From Nepenthes gracilis (Eukaryota > Streptophyta > Magnoliopsida > Caryophyllales > Nepenthaceae), in NCBI GenBank assembly GCA_033239525.1, contig BSYO01000019.1, positions 4,407,087 to 4,471,086 on the forward strand: a stretch of 64,000 bases of DNA, given 5' to 3'. A program made the position numbers and the translations under genes. A model generated the notes under the pieces. That model was not told the origin of the DNA. It made no database searches and saw only the letters and a program-made list of their open reading frames with translations. Shown here piece after piece: positions 39,701-50,091 of this stretch (position 1 is the first letter of the stretch; each line of letters opens with the position of its first letter).

Positions 39701-42700
39701 AGTTATTGATTTAGAATTATTTAGCTTATGTCTTTCAAGAACTGATATATGTGATTGTCATGTGACACATAAGGAACAATCTAATTGCTTTCTTCGGTCT
39801 TATTTGACTGCACAAATCTGCTGTTAGTTTACTCCCTATAGCTAATCAAGTAAAATGTTCTTATAGCTTTCTGAAGGGTTAGGCGGCAGTCATACAAGGC
39901 AATCATGTTATACTTGCACGTTGGGTCAGGGCATTCATAAAGTATCTCATGAGTTTCCCAACTAAGAGGAGGGAGCTCAAAAGTTCTAGGATCCTTTTTA
40001 AGTAAAGTTGTTTGCTTCGTCTCTAGGAATTTGGAGAAACCAAGTAATGCTAGCGTGTGAGCTGGTGCTTAAGGTTTTACAGTTCTTTTTGTTAAGTGCC
40101 TTTTTCTTTGGTAGTTACCTCCTGGGGTAGTTCATTTGTCTATCAAATGAAAGGACTCAAAGTCTCTTTAAGTTCACTGAATGTTTCTTTTGTTGAAGTA
40201 TTAATTCTGACTATGGAGAGATTTGATAAGAAGCTATTGATATGTATTGGTATTAGGATCTCCGATACCGAATATTTATCCCCGATATTGATATTTATCA
40301 ATACATGACAATATTGCGATATTTTTCTATATTGGCCGATAAGATTCTGTTATCTTACGATTTTTAAAATTTATTTTCCTTTCAATAGATCTATTGCCGA
40401 TATATATTGTCCAATACTAATCTTGATATTTTCATCAATATTCTTACGAAGGCTGAATAATCGCTTCGTCAGCATTTTCAGGTCCTCCGAAGCTTGTGAT
40501 TCTACGCATGGATATGGCAATTCATACCTACGAAGATATCATGCAACTCACTGCAAATTTAAATGAGAAGTACGTTATTGGAAATGGTGCCTCGAGCACT
40601 GTATACAAGTGTGTGCTGAAGAATTCTCGACCAATTGCAATTAAGCGATTATATTCTCAACGCCAACATCATCTGAGAGAGTTTGAAACTGAGCTTGCTA
40701 CTGTTGGCAGCATCAGACATAGAAATCTTGTCAGCCTCCATGGTTACTCTTTATCTCCCCATGGAAATCTGCTTTTCTATGACTTCATGGAAAATGGCTC
40801 TTTGTGGGATCTGCTTCATGGTTAGTTTGCCTTTCATTGTCATGTTCATCTACCATGGTCTGTCTCTATTACAGGTCTTTTTTTTCTTGAGTGTTTTACA
40901 TATATCTTTACCATGAATGAAATACTGGCCAATATGTATAAGTGTTAAGTCACCCAATATTGTAACAAAATTGTGATAGGTTATTATATTGGCGATAGAT
41001 TGCTATATATGAGCTAATATTTAAAATTTCAATCAATGCACTGAAACGGCTGATATTCCCAAATCCATTTTGAACTACTTCTCAAAAAAAAAAAAAAAAA
41101 GTGTTTGACATTAATATTGAGACCGATTTTGATGTTTTCATTCATGATCTCTACATAGTTTCTCTGAAGAAAGAAAAAATTCTAATTTTGGTGCTTGCAC
41201 GGATGAAAATATTTGTGTTGGTATGGGTCACAGCCATATATCGATTTTGTGTATATTAAACAATACATTATGAAATCAGATATATTCAAAGGAAAAAAAT
41301 TTCTAAGAATCATAAATTGATAGGGCTGTATCGATTATTAATATTTTGATATTTTACCAATCTAGCAGCCTATTTCGATATTGTCATGGTATTGGGGCCA
41401 TTTTGATGGATATTTGCATCCATGGATGCTTTTATGTGGTTCAAAAGAAACAATCAGAAATCTTTCTATTTTACCACGTATTGGAATAATGCTTTATTAT
41501 TCTTCCTCAATTTTTCCACCCACGTAGAGGGGGTTTGACTTGAAAGCTCAAATGTTAATATCTGATCTAACTCTTTTGCCATTTTTATTACATGTGAGAA
41601 TATTGCTGGTCTTTGAAGGATGTAAGCAAAGAACCGATATGTTTAGGATTTGTTTGGATCTAAATAAGTTTGAAAAAAAAGGAGATTAATGATGAAAAAC
41701 TGAAAATGAAATAAAATGAAATGAAAATTATTTTCATCAAATATGAATATTCTATTATATATTTTTTATCACATTTTTTCCCTTGTGATTTTCTATGCAA
41801 TCCAAAGAAAAAGTATATTTCTTTTATTTTCTTTTTATTTCCTTCAAATTTTTTCAGATCCAAACAAACCCTTAATGTCACAAGTCCATATAATTTTAGT
41901 CATTAGTATGATCTAACAATTGGGTGTTATAGGTCCATTGAGGAAAGTGAAACTTGATTGGGAGGTGCGTTTGAAGATTGCCATCGGAGCAGCTCAAGGG
42001 CTAGCTTATCTACACCACGACTGCAATCCTCGAATTATTCACAGGGATGTGAAGTCCTCGAATATCCTGCTCGATGAAAACTTCGACGCTCATCTCTCGG
42101 ATTTTGGCATTGCTAAATGCATCCAGCCTGCTAAAACTCATGCATCAACTTGCATCTTGGGCACAATTGGCTATATTGATCCGGAATATGCTCGGACTTC
42201 TCGGTTGACAGAAAAGTCAGATGTTTACAGCTTTGGCGTCGTCCTGTTAGAGTTGCTTACTGGAAGGAAGGCGGTGGACAACGACTCCAACTTGCATCAG
42301 CTGGTATGCATCCTTTCAAACCCTTTGACTGAAAAATTGAGGATATAATATATACGAAAATATTATGCTAAAACTTACTCACAAAATTGCTGTGTATTCC
42401 CAAGATTGTGTTGAAGTGTCAGCAATTGGGGCAACTAAAATTATTCTTTTTATTCGGTGTGTAATCACATGTGAAACACTCAAATGCCAACGCCAAGGGA
42501 GTCCCACATTTTTTTCCTCTAGTATTTTGCCGCTCTTTTGTTCACATTTGATGGCTATTTATTGGAGAAAACTTCCATGGGAGGTTATCAAAAGAACCCT
42601 CCACTCCTTAGCATGACAACCACCACTCCCAAAATGATAGAGGAAGAAAACCATCCAGTAATAAGAGTTTCAGCCACCATAATCAAAATATGTAACCCTC

Positions 42701-45289
42701 CATTTAAAACCACGCAATCTTCTATGTGGTTGATATGGACTTGTCAAATCATCTTGGGCACCAACCCATAGTCCATATTGTGATACCTCTGAACTCTCAA
42801 ATTCTTCTTGGATTGCTGAATTGGTATTAAAATTTGAAAATATAAGTCTAATTTCAATTTCATTAAGAATTGAAATTGGGTAGATTCAAATTTTATTATT
42901 TGGGTGGTATAATAAATTATAATTCTGATAGAATTATAGAGTTGAGGTATAATTAATTTTTTAATCCATACATAAAAAGAAAAAAAATAAGTGGCTTGAC
43001 ATAAACTCTTAATTTTTTTAATGTATAAACTTTAATATAATGTAATTCTAAAAAATTTTATTTTTGGATATAGAAAATATTTTGTAGATACATTTTATTT
43101 TAAGATATTTTTAAAAGACTATCAAAACTCTCTTAATATAATCTTGACTTTTAAGTTTTTAAGTGATAATTTTATATAATTTTTTAAAAATAAAATTATG
43201 GTCCAACCAGCTCCACCTAGCCTGAACAACTGAAAATATGTTATCCAATGAGACTTGCCTTGTTTAGTTGTATTTTATCTAATTGACAGATAATTTTCGA
43301 CCTTTTTATTACAATTTTTTACTTTATCTATAAAAATTGTAAAAAATTATTCTATACTATTTTTAAATTTTAAGGAATTATTATATTGAATTAGAATTTT
43401 AATTTTGTCAGACACTAAATAATAAAATTAAAATTAGGCATACAATTACAATTCCAATTCCATTTTCCAGGATCCAATTTCATGAACCTAAGGAGTTATA
43501 TAAGAAATCGCATAGCAAATTTGGTTGCCTATTGGTAAATGGGGCTTCATAAGGATTAATTTCCATAAACAAGTGAAACTGGTGTCTTGTTATTTCTATT
43601 TGGTAAGCAATTGAGATTGTATTGATAGTTGAGACAGAAAATACAAAAAGAAACATGCTCCCTGATATTTGTCAAAGGCATTCCTGGAGACCAAGCTAAG
43701 GATCAAAGTGTTAAGAGAAACGAAAGAAAGAAAACCAAAAAGAAAGTATGCATGACATTCAATTTATCCCCCGAAAAACCTAAGAAAAAACAAATTTCTC
43801 ATAAAAAAACAAAAAACAAAAAAGCAACATTGGCCATTGAGAATAATCCTTCCAAACTGACATGCAACTAGCAATAGTCAAACTAGTAGAACATCAGTTG
43901 TTAAAAATGAACAGAATAGCCAAAAAAGAGTTGTAGAATCAAGGTCCTTGTAAACCCAACGGTCCAACGGTAGAGTTAGTAGTTGGATGAATAAGTGTTA
44001 AATATTGAATTAAGTAATTTAAATGGCTATTCAATCTTTATTTGGCGTTGAGTTCATTGGGAGCCTAATAATGTGTGAGGACATTAACAGCTCTCGCCTG
44101 CTGCATCCTGTAAATCGGTAGAATGGCAGCTTGGTTTCTTCGTTCTGATAATGTTAATTTGAATTGATCTTCTCCCCTTCGAAGATCCAATAACAGCAAA
44201 GATTATGGGCATTGGAATCCTAATTAAATCTAATTATAATGCTAATGATTACATTTAGTTCACTTGTATATTTAATAATGCTGCTGCTTATTTATATTTT
44301 AAGTCAATATGGTATGATGCAATTTGAGTTTCCAAATGCTATACATTTCCGAGTTCCAAAATAGCTTTTCAGCTGGATGCAGTATGGAGCTGTATGTATG
44401 GTAATTCAATGGAATGGAATAGAAAAATGTAATACAGAATGCCATATTTTTCTATGGTTTTTCTTTCCGTTATAGGATATTTGGCAAATTTCCAACTTGT
44501 ATAAAAAATGTTATAGATATAAGAATGCTAGAATGGATGAGTAGATTAATGCCGGAGGATAAGAAAAGAAACGATGAAATTTATAAATGTTTCAAAATTG
44601 TTTATATAGAAGATAAGGTGTGAGAAAAACATACAAATAGGTTCAAACACTGAAAATAAGGCCAAATGAAGTGCCTACGAGGAAATGTGGGTTAATTGTG
44701 GCCGAATGAGTACGGAAGAGTGAGACCTATGAAAACGTTGACTTAGATGATTATAGAAGGGTTTGATATTGCTTCTATTCTAAAAAAATATTTCTCTAAA
44801 TCATGCTGAATATTGAAAATTTTCCCACTAATATTGCTTTTCATACACACTACTAGCAGCCAAACATACAATTAGGAAGATTATCTTGAACAACTTTTAT
44901 GATTAATGAAGCCATTTTGGATGCTTCAGATATTGTCAAAGACAGACGACAACACGGTTATGGAATCTGTTGATCCAGAGGTCTTGGTGACGTGCACGAA
45001 CTTGAGCCATGTGAGGAAGACCTTTCAACTTGCTTTCCTGTGCACAAAGCGACACCCTTCTGAGAGACCAACAATGCAGGAGGTAGCGAGGGTGTTGGTC
45101 TCTCTGCTGCCGCTGCCGCCGCCGCTGCTCCCTAAGAAATCATCTCCGCCTCCTCGGAAGGCTGACGACTATGCTCATCGGCTGATTGACAAAGTTCACA
45201 CGCAGCAGGATGGCGTGCCGCTTGATGAGTCATCAGATGCCCAATGGTTTGTCAGGTTCGGTGAAGTTATATCAAACAATACACTCTGA
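26922..45289 (+). CDS. ERECTA-like LRR receptor kinase (ERL1/ERL2 type)
   Basis: Coding exons: 26922-27039, 29051-29189, 29317-29388, 29486-29557, 29651-29722, 29863-29934, 30148-30219, 30445-30516, 30676-30747, 30831-30899, 31085-31156, 35574-35645, 35731-35802, 36158-36229, 36380-36451, 36812-36883, 36980-37051, 37130-37201, 37296-37367, 37996-38067, 38150-38221, 38452-38523, 39135-39208, 39315-39446, 40482-40820, 41933-42303, 44930-45289. They sum to 2970 nt, 989 residues, with no internal stop. Order: signal peptide (~1-32), LRR N-cap with [10 protein letters not shown], 20 LRRs (~86-565), C-cap with LLCGNW, one membrane helix (~590-616), kinase with IGNGASS (667), Lys688, HRD (Asp785), DFG (803-805), and a tail ending [10 protein letters not shown]. 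The family senses EPF peptides with TMM and SERK co-receptors and signals through a MAPK cascade in stomatal and organ patterning. Markers such as DWDAVHNSD and SVVSLNLS favour ERL1/2 over ERECTA. The ATG gives the only in-frame signal peptide. Oddities: a GC-AG intron 24, Cys820 where relatives have Tyr, and Arg642 where they have His. Confidence 0.95.
27694..27728 (+). repeat. (GA)n microsatellite in ERL intron 1
   Basis: About 17 uninterrupted GA units. Confidence 0.95.
28837..28890 (-). pseudogene. tRNA-Leu(CAA)-like 3' part, organelle type
   Basis: On the minus strand the segment reads AGACTCAAAATCTTGTGCC, then a variable-arm-like stretch, then GGAGGTTCGAGCCCTCTTC and AGGCA. From memory this matches the anticodon arm, long variable arm and T arm of plastid trnL-CAA with a few changes. 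The 5' half (D arm and acceptor strand) is not recognisable, so it is not a working tRNA gene. It is best read as a fragment of transferred organelle DNA; a tRNA-derived repeat is the alternative. Confidence 0.55.
31237..31563 (+). repeat. 5' LTR of the Ty3 element
   Basis: 327 bp, homologous to 34696-35032 throughout, with many substitutions and small gaps visible by eye, so an old insertion. Starts TGATGC; the terminal GCATCA has decayed to GATTACA. Confidence 0.85.
31570..31580 (+). other. Primer-binding site of the Ty3 element
   Basis: TGGTATTAGAG lies six bases after the 5' LTR. It differs by one base from the usual initiator-tRNA-Met site TGGTATCAGAG. Confidence 0.75.
34681..34695 (+). 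other. Polypurine tract of the Ty3 element
   Basis: AAGGAGGAGAGAA ends immediately before the TGATGC of the 3' LTR, as expected for the plus-strand priming site. Confidence 0.75.
34696..35032 (+). repeat. 3' LTR of the Ty3 element
   Basis: 337 bp running from TGATGC to GCATCA, a perfect 6-base terminal inverted repeat. The 5-mer TTAAG follows at once. Confidence 0.85.
35884..36094 (-). mobile_element. hAT-like MITE copy a (ERL intron 13)
   Basis: Member of a ~200-250 bp family rich in CGATATT and GGCCGATA words. Ends are GATGGAAATATCGG on the left and GATATTTCCAT on the right. Orientation is opposite to copies d and g. Boundaries approximate. Confidence 0.6.
36519..36768 (-). mobile_element. 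hAT-like MITE copy b (ERL intron 15)
   Basis: Shares the family words (TATCAGTATCGGGCCC, GATACTGATATGTATT) and ends in TTTTTCATTCATG. The left end is eroded. Confidence 0.55.
37440..37700 (+). repeat. Dispersed repeat R3, copy 1 (ERL intron 19)
   Basis: Resembles 61690-62010 in the MAP65-3 gene. Both have a GGATACG-TTTGGACA segment, then CAATTATAAAATG or CAATTATAAAATA, then ATATTAAACTTT- or CATTAAACTTT-like sequence with TCTAAGTTTAT or TCTTAATTTAT. Transposon type not determined. Confidence 0.55.
38235..38436 (-). mobile_element. hAT-like MITE copy c (ERL intron 21)
   Basis: Contains CCAATACCGATACAG and ends GATATTTTCATTCATG at 38436, matching the family end. The left end is approximate. 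Confidence 0.5.
39483..39698 (+). mobile_element. hAT-like MITE copy d (ERL intron 24)
   Basis: 216 bp from CATGGATGAAAATAT to a GATGTTTGCATGAG-type end, flanked by identical 8-bp direct repeats CTAGTTAT (39475-39482 and 39699-39706). An 8-bp target duplication is the mark of hAT elements. No coding capacity. Confidence 0.75.
40230..40437 (-). mobile_element. hAT-like MITE copy e (ERL intron 24)
   Basis: Inverted relative to copy d in the same intron. It carries CCCCGATATTGATATTTATC and TATTGGCCGATAAG and ends GATATTTTCATCAAT. Left end approximate. Confidence 0.6.
40912..41146 (-). mobile_element. hAT-like MITE copy f (ERL intron 25)
   Basis: 235 bp with perfect 11-base inverted ends CATGAATGAAA and TTTCATTCATG. 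It is flanked by ATCTTTAC (40904-40911) and ATCTCTAC (41147-41154), 7 of 8 identical. An A run of about 18 lies inside (near 41084). The best-defined member of the family. Confidence 0.75.
41198..41424 (+). mobile_element. hAT-like MITE copy g (ERL intron 25)
   Basis: Ends CACGGATGAAAATAT and GATATTTGCATCCATG. Flanks GGTGCTTG and GATGCTTT agree at 6 of 8 bases. It lies 51 bp after copy f in opposite orientation. Confidence 0.65.
41646..41871 (+). mobile_element. Tourist-like MITE, copy 1 (ERL intron 25)
   Basis: 226 bp with inverted ends GGATTTGTTTGGATC and GATCCAAACAAACCC, flanked by TTA on both sides (41643-41645 and 41872-41874). A TTA duplication with this terminal sequence fits PIF/Harbinger (Tourist) MITEs. 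Its interior matches the reverse complement of the copy at 57417-57632, for example TATGAATATTCTA and TATCACATTTTTTCCC. Confidence 0.75.
42304..44929 (+). other. ERL intron 26
   Basis: A 2626-bp phase-0 intron from GTATGC to CTTCAG, placed before the last kinase exon. It has no recognisable coding sequence; the open frame at 43629-43871 is lysine-rich low complexity. A MITE-like stretch at about 42790-43490 has related AATTGGTATT- and ATTCCAATTCC-type sequences near its two ends, but target duplications were not found. Confidence 0.7.
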
Positions 45290-48200
45290 AGACAACTTCA
45301 TTATGACTGATTTGTGTTCATTAGATAGGAAGATGGGTGAAAATTCCCGGGTTTTTTGACATTATGGCCATTCAAGATTGATCTTATCAAATAGCCGTAT
45401 GCAGATTTGAGATAGTTTAGAAGAAACCAATCCAAATGCTGCTTGACTGATCATTTTAATTTTGAATGGAGACAGAAATTCTCAACTATTTTTCATTTCT
45501 TGTTCAGTTTAATGTTTTTTGATTAAATGTTTCTGGGATTCGTCTGTGGTGTTTATTGTATCTTCTGCGAAGGAAAATGCCATATTACATAAGGCATTGA
45601 AAAAATTACTTAAAGTCTTTGATGTTATCCAAATTTACATGAATTTTCATTAAAAGCCTTGCCTGCGAAATTTTAGGGTTTTGTGGTGTGGAATCATTTC
45701 TTTAATTTTTGGGGATCACATTGCATATTTGGTTTTATGAGAATAAATATTTATTTTCAGTATTATAGAAATAATAATGTATTAAAAGAGTTCATGTAAA
45801 ATTTTAGTAGAAATAATAGAAAAATGCATTTTATCCCACTAAAATTGTATTTATATTTTCAACATTTCATGATATCTATATATTTGTTTGTTTTGAGTGG
45901 TAAATTTTGTACTAAATAAATAAATAAATATAAATATATAAATACATATTTAAAATTAAGGTATAAAAAAGAATTTTTATCTTTTTATTATTAATATCTT
46001 ATGTGAATATGATAAATAGATGGAGGGAGTAAAGAGAATGAAGAAGGTTAGGACTCATAAAGTTGACCTCGAAGCGATCGAATTGCCTACTCTTGTTATG
46101 TCTTATAAGGCCTTAGTCAGCCTCATAAAAGTAAAGGATTTCGACCGAAATAAATAAGGAACCTTCCGTAAAACAAAGATTATAGAGTTTTAATTAAAAT
46201 ATCATTAATGTTTTTCTTTAAAAAAATGCTCAGGTATTTATCCTTTCTCCCATAAGGCCAAAGCTAAGGACCCATTTGAGTCTACTCAGCTAACCACAAA
46301 ATTTTTACAAAGAAATCATCTAGACACAGTAAAAATTATCTCCTCTCAATGAGGCCCCTATATCTCGTATCTCATCACCGAAGTCAAATATACTTGTGTC
46401 CTTTACTTTTACACATTTCAAATTAGTCGATATATTTACTGTATTAGGTATCATAGGGGGATCCTTTGTGACATATTCCCACGCCCTGTGGCCTATTTGT
46501 TTGTGTTGTAGTGTATATGACTCGTGATTCATTGATTCGAAACTTGTTCATATAACAAATAGCTTGAGGTGCTCATTTTTTCTATGTATTCTAGATTGGT
46601 TAGTATATTTTCTATATGATTATGGGGGAACCTTGTGGAACACAATCCCAAGCCATGTGACCTTTTTTTTTGTGTTGTGGTTTGCATAACTCGTAGTTCA
46701 TTGATTAGAAACTTATTCCTCGATCAAATAATTCATTGGGTCGAATTCAATTTCTGTGTTCGTATCAGGATGCGATGTGTAGCAATGCTTGACATAATAT
46801 TATTATAATTGTGAGAATAATATGAAATTATTTATATTTGCCACCGTCTCTGACTTATGGAAGTGAGTCACTGTCGTTGATAGTCAATTAGCCAACGCCC
46901 ATTGAATGCCTTCGTTTTGAAGCTAGTAGGGGGTTGAGCCGTTGCCGTGACCCAATTGACTGATCATTCGAAGTTGGATCGGAACGACGATATCATTGGT
47001 ACATAGATTAAAATCAAGCATGGGTTGGATATATGTTGGGTTTAGATTGTGACTACTAAGTCGATTGGTTCAGGTCTGGTCTAGTTACCTAGACCATACA
47101 TATAATCATGTGTATCCATAATCAAAATTGGTCCGTTTAAGTAAACTGTGGTTAATTTTTATTTTTATTAGATTGTTTTATGTAACAATTTACTTTATAT
47201 AAAAAATACTTGAAAATATAATATATTTATAAAATTTAATATTTAGATTTAAATATTTTCATATTTATAAAGACTTAACACTCATCTCATTTTCTATTTC
47301 TTTATGTATTTTTTTATTTTTTAAAAAAGATTATTAACATAAATGTTAAAAAGTATATTAAAAAACGAGTCTCATATACATCTAACATCTTGTTAAGCAA
47401 TTATGGTGTGTGGGACCAAGATTTTTGGCTATAAAAATTAGACCTGCAGCCTCTTAAATTGGCCAAATATTTTGCCCAATTCTCAAATTTATTAAATATT
47501 TTGGATTTGAGAAATGCATCACATATTGAGTTTATATATAATATCTTAAGATTAAAATTAAGAAGATATCTTTAAATTACATAATATATATATAGAGATG
47601 GGTGAGGTGAATAGGGGGGGGAGGAAGGTATGAACAGTTGATCTTAAGGTTTAATTGAAAAATACATTATATTACTAAATGGTTTAAATTGTACTTACTA
47701 CAATAATAATTTAAATAGACATTATATAAAAAATAACCTTGATTTTGAGTATAAAACAAAGATGAAAAGAGAGATAAAAGAAGAGGAGCAAAATGTAATT
47801 TACTGATTTTCAAAGAATATGATAATTTGTTTGAATTTTATTATAGTCATACTAATATTTGCTTATTTTTAAATAATTAAAATATATTATTATAATATGA
47901 AAAAATTTAGACATGCATTAAAATAGTCATTCATTGTGTTTGGTATCAACTGAAAACTTCTAATTATATTTTATTTAGATTGATTTTTTTATAGTCTTTC
48001 TCTAAAAATAATTAGAAGATTATAAAAAAACTACAGAAATGATATAATAATTAAATTAAAATAAATTATGTTTTCTCTCTGATTATCCTCACATAAATTT
48101 GAAGCCAAATTGTCAAGACTGTATTGTGATAAGACTGTGGTAAATTACAGACATTTCAAGAACCTATGCCTACATCAAAACTCAAGTTAACCATTTCATC

Positions 48201-50086
48201 CATTATATCAGTCAAATTGATTCAATTCATTCTTATCTATAGATAAGTAAGACAGAACTTATGGCCTCACAAATGAAAAGGGATCAAATCCTTGATATTC
48301 TTATCAATGTTTCAATTTTTAAAAACGACTCTTTAAATTGCTCAGAAATATAACAATATTACCTGACAAATAAGAACCACATAAAATTAGCATGTCAGTA
48401 AAATGCGTGGTAGCCACACTAGAGGTGCTGCCTGTAGTGCTAAAAAAATAAATCTCGGACAGGCATTGATTATAAGTGGCAATGCAGATCATAGAGCATG
48501 TGTATTAGCCATTGACCATTGTATACTTGATCCGACAATCCCTAATTATGTGGAATGATGATTTTTTGGTCCAATAACTCTTCTACTCTGCCTATAAATA
48601 TAATAATTTATTTTATTTGGGTAGATCTCAAACATAAATTTGGACAATAAAAGAGATTATTTTAGTGACCTTTGGTACATATTTATTTAGTAAGAATAGA
48701 AATTTTATTCCCATATTATTTTTAATGGAATAAATATTTCACTATTTAGGTTCTTTTTTATATGAAATAAATACTCAAGGAGGAATATTTATTCCTCCAA
48801 CTTAAAAAATAAAAAATATCATAAATTCTTAGGTATTTTTTATTCATTTTATGTAAGAAATAGTTATTTTTGTAACTCACAAATTTTATTCCCATATTGC
48901 ACATATTATTATTATTATTATTATTATCATCATCATCATTATTATTATGGAGGATATCATTACTACCGAGGATATTATTGCGGAGGCGTATAGGCATTAT
49001 TTATACTCTTTGACTTTCGAATTCTTTTTTCCTTAAATAAGAATAAAAAAATTATTAATATAAATTTTTACTTTATTTTTCGTACTATTACTACATATTA
49101 AATATTAAAATACTAAATTTTAACTTATTATATTTTAATAACTAAATATAAAAATAAAATTTTTTTACTCTATTCTAATCTTATTCTATTCCAATAATCA
49201 AATAAGCCATCACACTATGAAATATTTCAGTGATTTTTCTCACAATATTAAAATCAAGTACTTATCTTGGAAAATGTAATACATTCTTTCCAAGTAGTCC
49301 ACTTGATTCGAGTATCTCATATCGCGAGACGAATCACATAGCTATTATCATAACCATTTCATGGGGCCCAATTTATCATCCACCTTAAAGGAACCATCAT
49401 TTTCTATATAACAATATAACCTCGTCATCCATATCTAAAATAGAAATATCGTTACTCAATGTAATGGAACGATAACTCTCCATCCATTCTTTATTAACTC
49501 AAGCCGGTATTGATTTAGACATCAAATAAATTTTTCAAGAAACACTACTCAAAATTAAATTTAAATTTTTACAATCTTACTTAATATTATACCAAACAAA
49601 TAAAGACTATAATCTTAATTTTTGTGCATTTTTCCTTATGCTAAACTACATAAATAGATTTATACAGTTTTACTTAGTTATATTTTTACTTAATTTTATA
49701 TAATTATACATCTGGGCTGTTTTCACATTATTTTTTATACCAATTACAACATTGATGTCTATCATTTATTATTTTTAAAATAATCATAACTATTCAATAA
49801 ATAAAAAAAGCCTGTCGATTAGGACAACTATTACAAAACCCAGTTTATTCAGTATCAAGGTTTTGTTATGGTTATCCCCAACATTCAGTTATCTTATTAA
49901 TAATTAAAATTTATTCATATAATATGAAAGATTAAAATTAAATAGTGCATTTAAATATAGTCATGATCCATACTTTTTATTATTTTTAAAATAATCTTAC
50001 AATATTAATAAAATTAAAATTTTTATATTTAAAAATACCACAACATAATTCCCCGTCTTATAGGAATTAGGGGTTTCTATTTCTTT
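45290..50086. other. Intergenic DNA between the two genes
   Basis: The first few hundred bases are the 3'UTR and terminator region of ERL; no AATAAA signal was seen in the first ~250 bases. The rest is AT-rich. It holds the tandem duplication at 46423-46770 and an (ATT)n/(ATC)n tract near 48906-48950. The segment 48672-49211 has related TTTATTTAGTAAGAATAG- and CTATTCCAATAATCAAATAA-like ends and may be another MITE, not proven. Confidence 0.5.
46423..46770 (+). repeat. Imperfect tandem duplication, ~172-bp period
   Basis: Unit 1 (from 46423) and unit 2 (from 46595) share, in order, TAGT-ATATATTT-CT, a GGGGGATCCTTTGTG or GGGGGAACCTTGTGG segment, CCCACGCCCTGTGGCCT or CCCAAGCCATGTGACCT, TTTGTGTTGT, and ACTCGT followed by TTCATTGATT and GAAACTT. 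Non-coding. Confidence 0.7.
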
Positions 50087-50091
50087 AAAAG

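Larger units (their letters stand above)
39447..40481 (+). other. ERL intron 24, apparent GC-AG intron
   Basis: Phase continuity requires exon 24 to end at 39446, giving a donor TAG|GCAAGC and an acceptor TTTTCAG at 40481. GC donors normally show the strong AG|GCAAG context seen here. The joined protein reads KPVLGPPKLV, which matches the usual family junction KPV-GPPKLV. The nearest GT alternative (CCT|GTTCTA) would break the phase. The intron contains MITE copies d and e. Confidence 0.75.

Noticed and set aside
43629..43871. 80-codon lysine-rich open frame in ERL intron 26
   Set aside because: Low-complexity, no splice-compatible role in the kinase, and no relation to known proteins.
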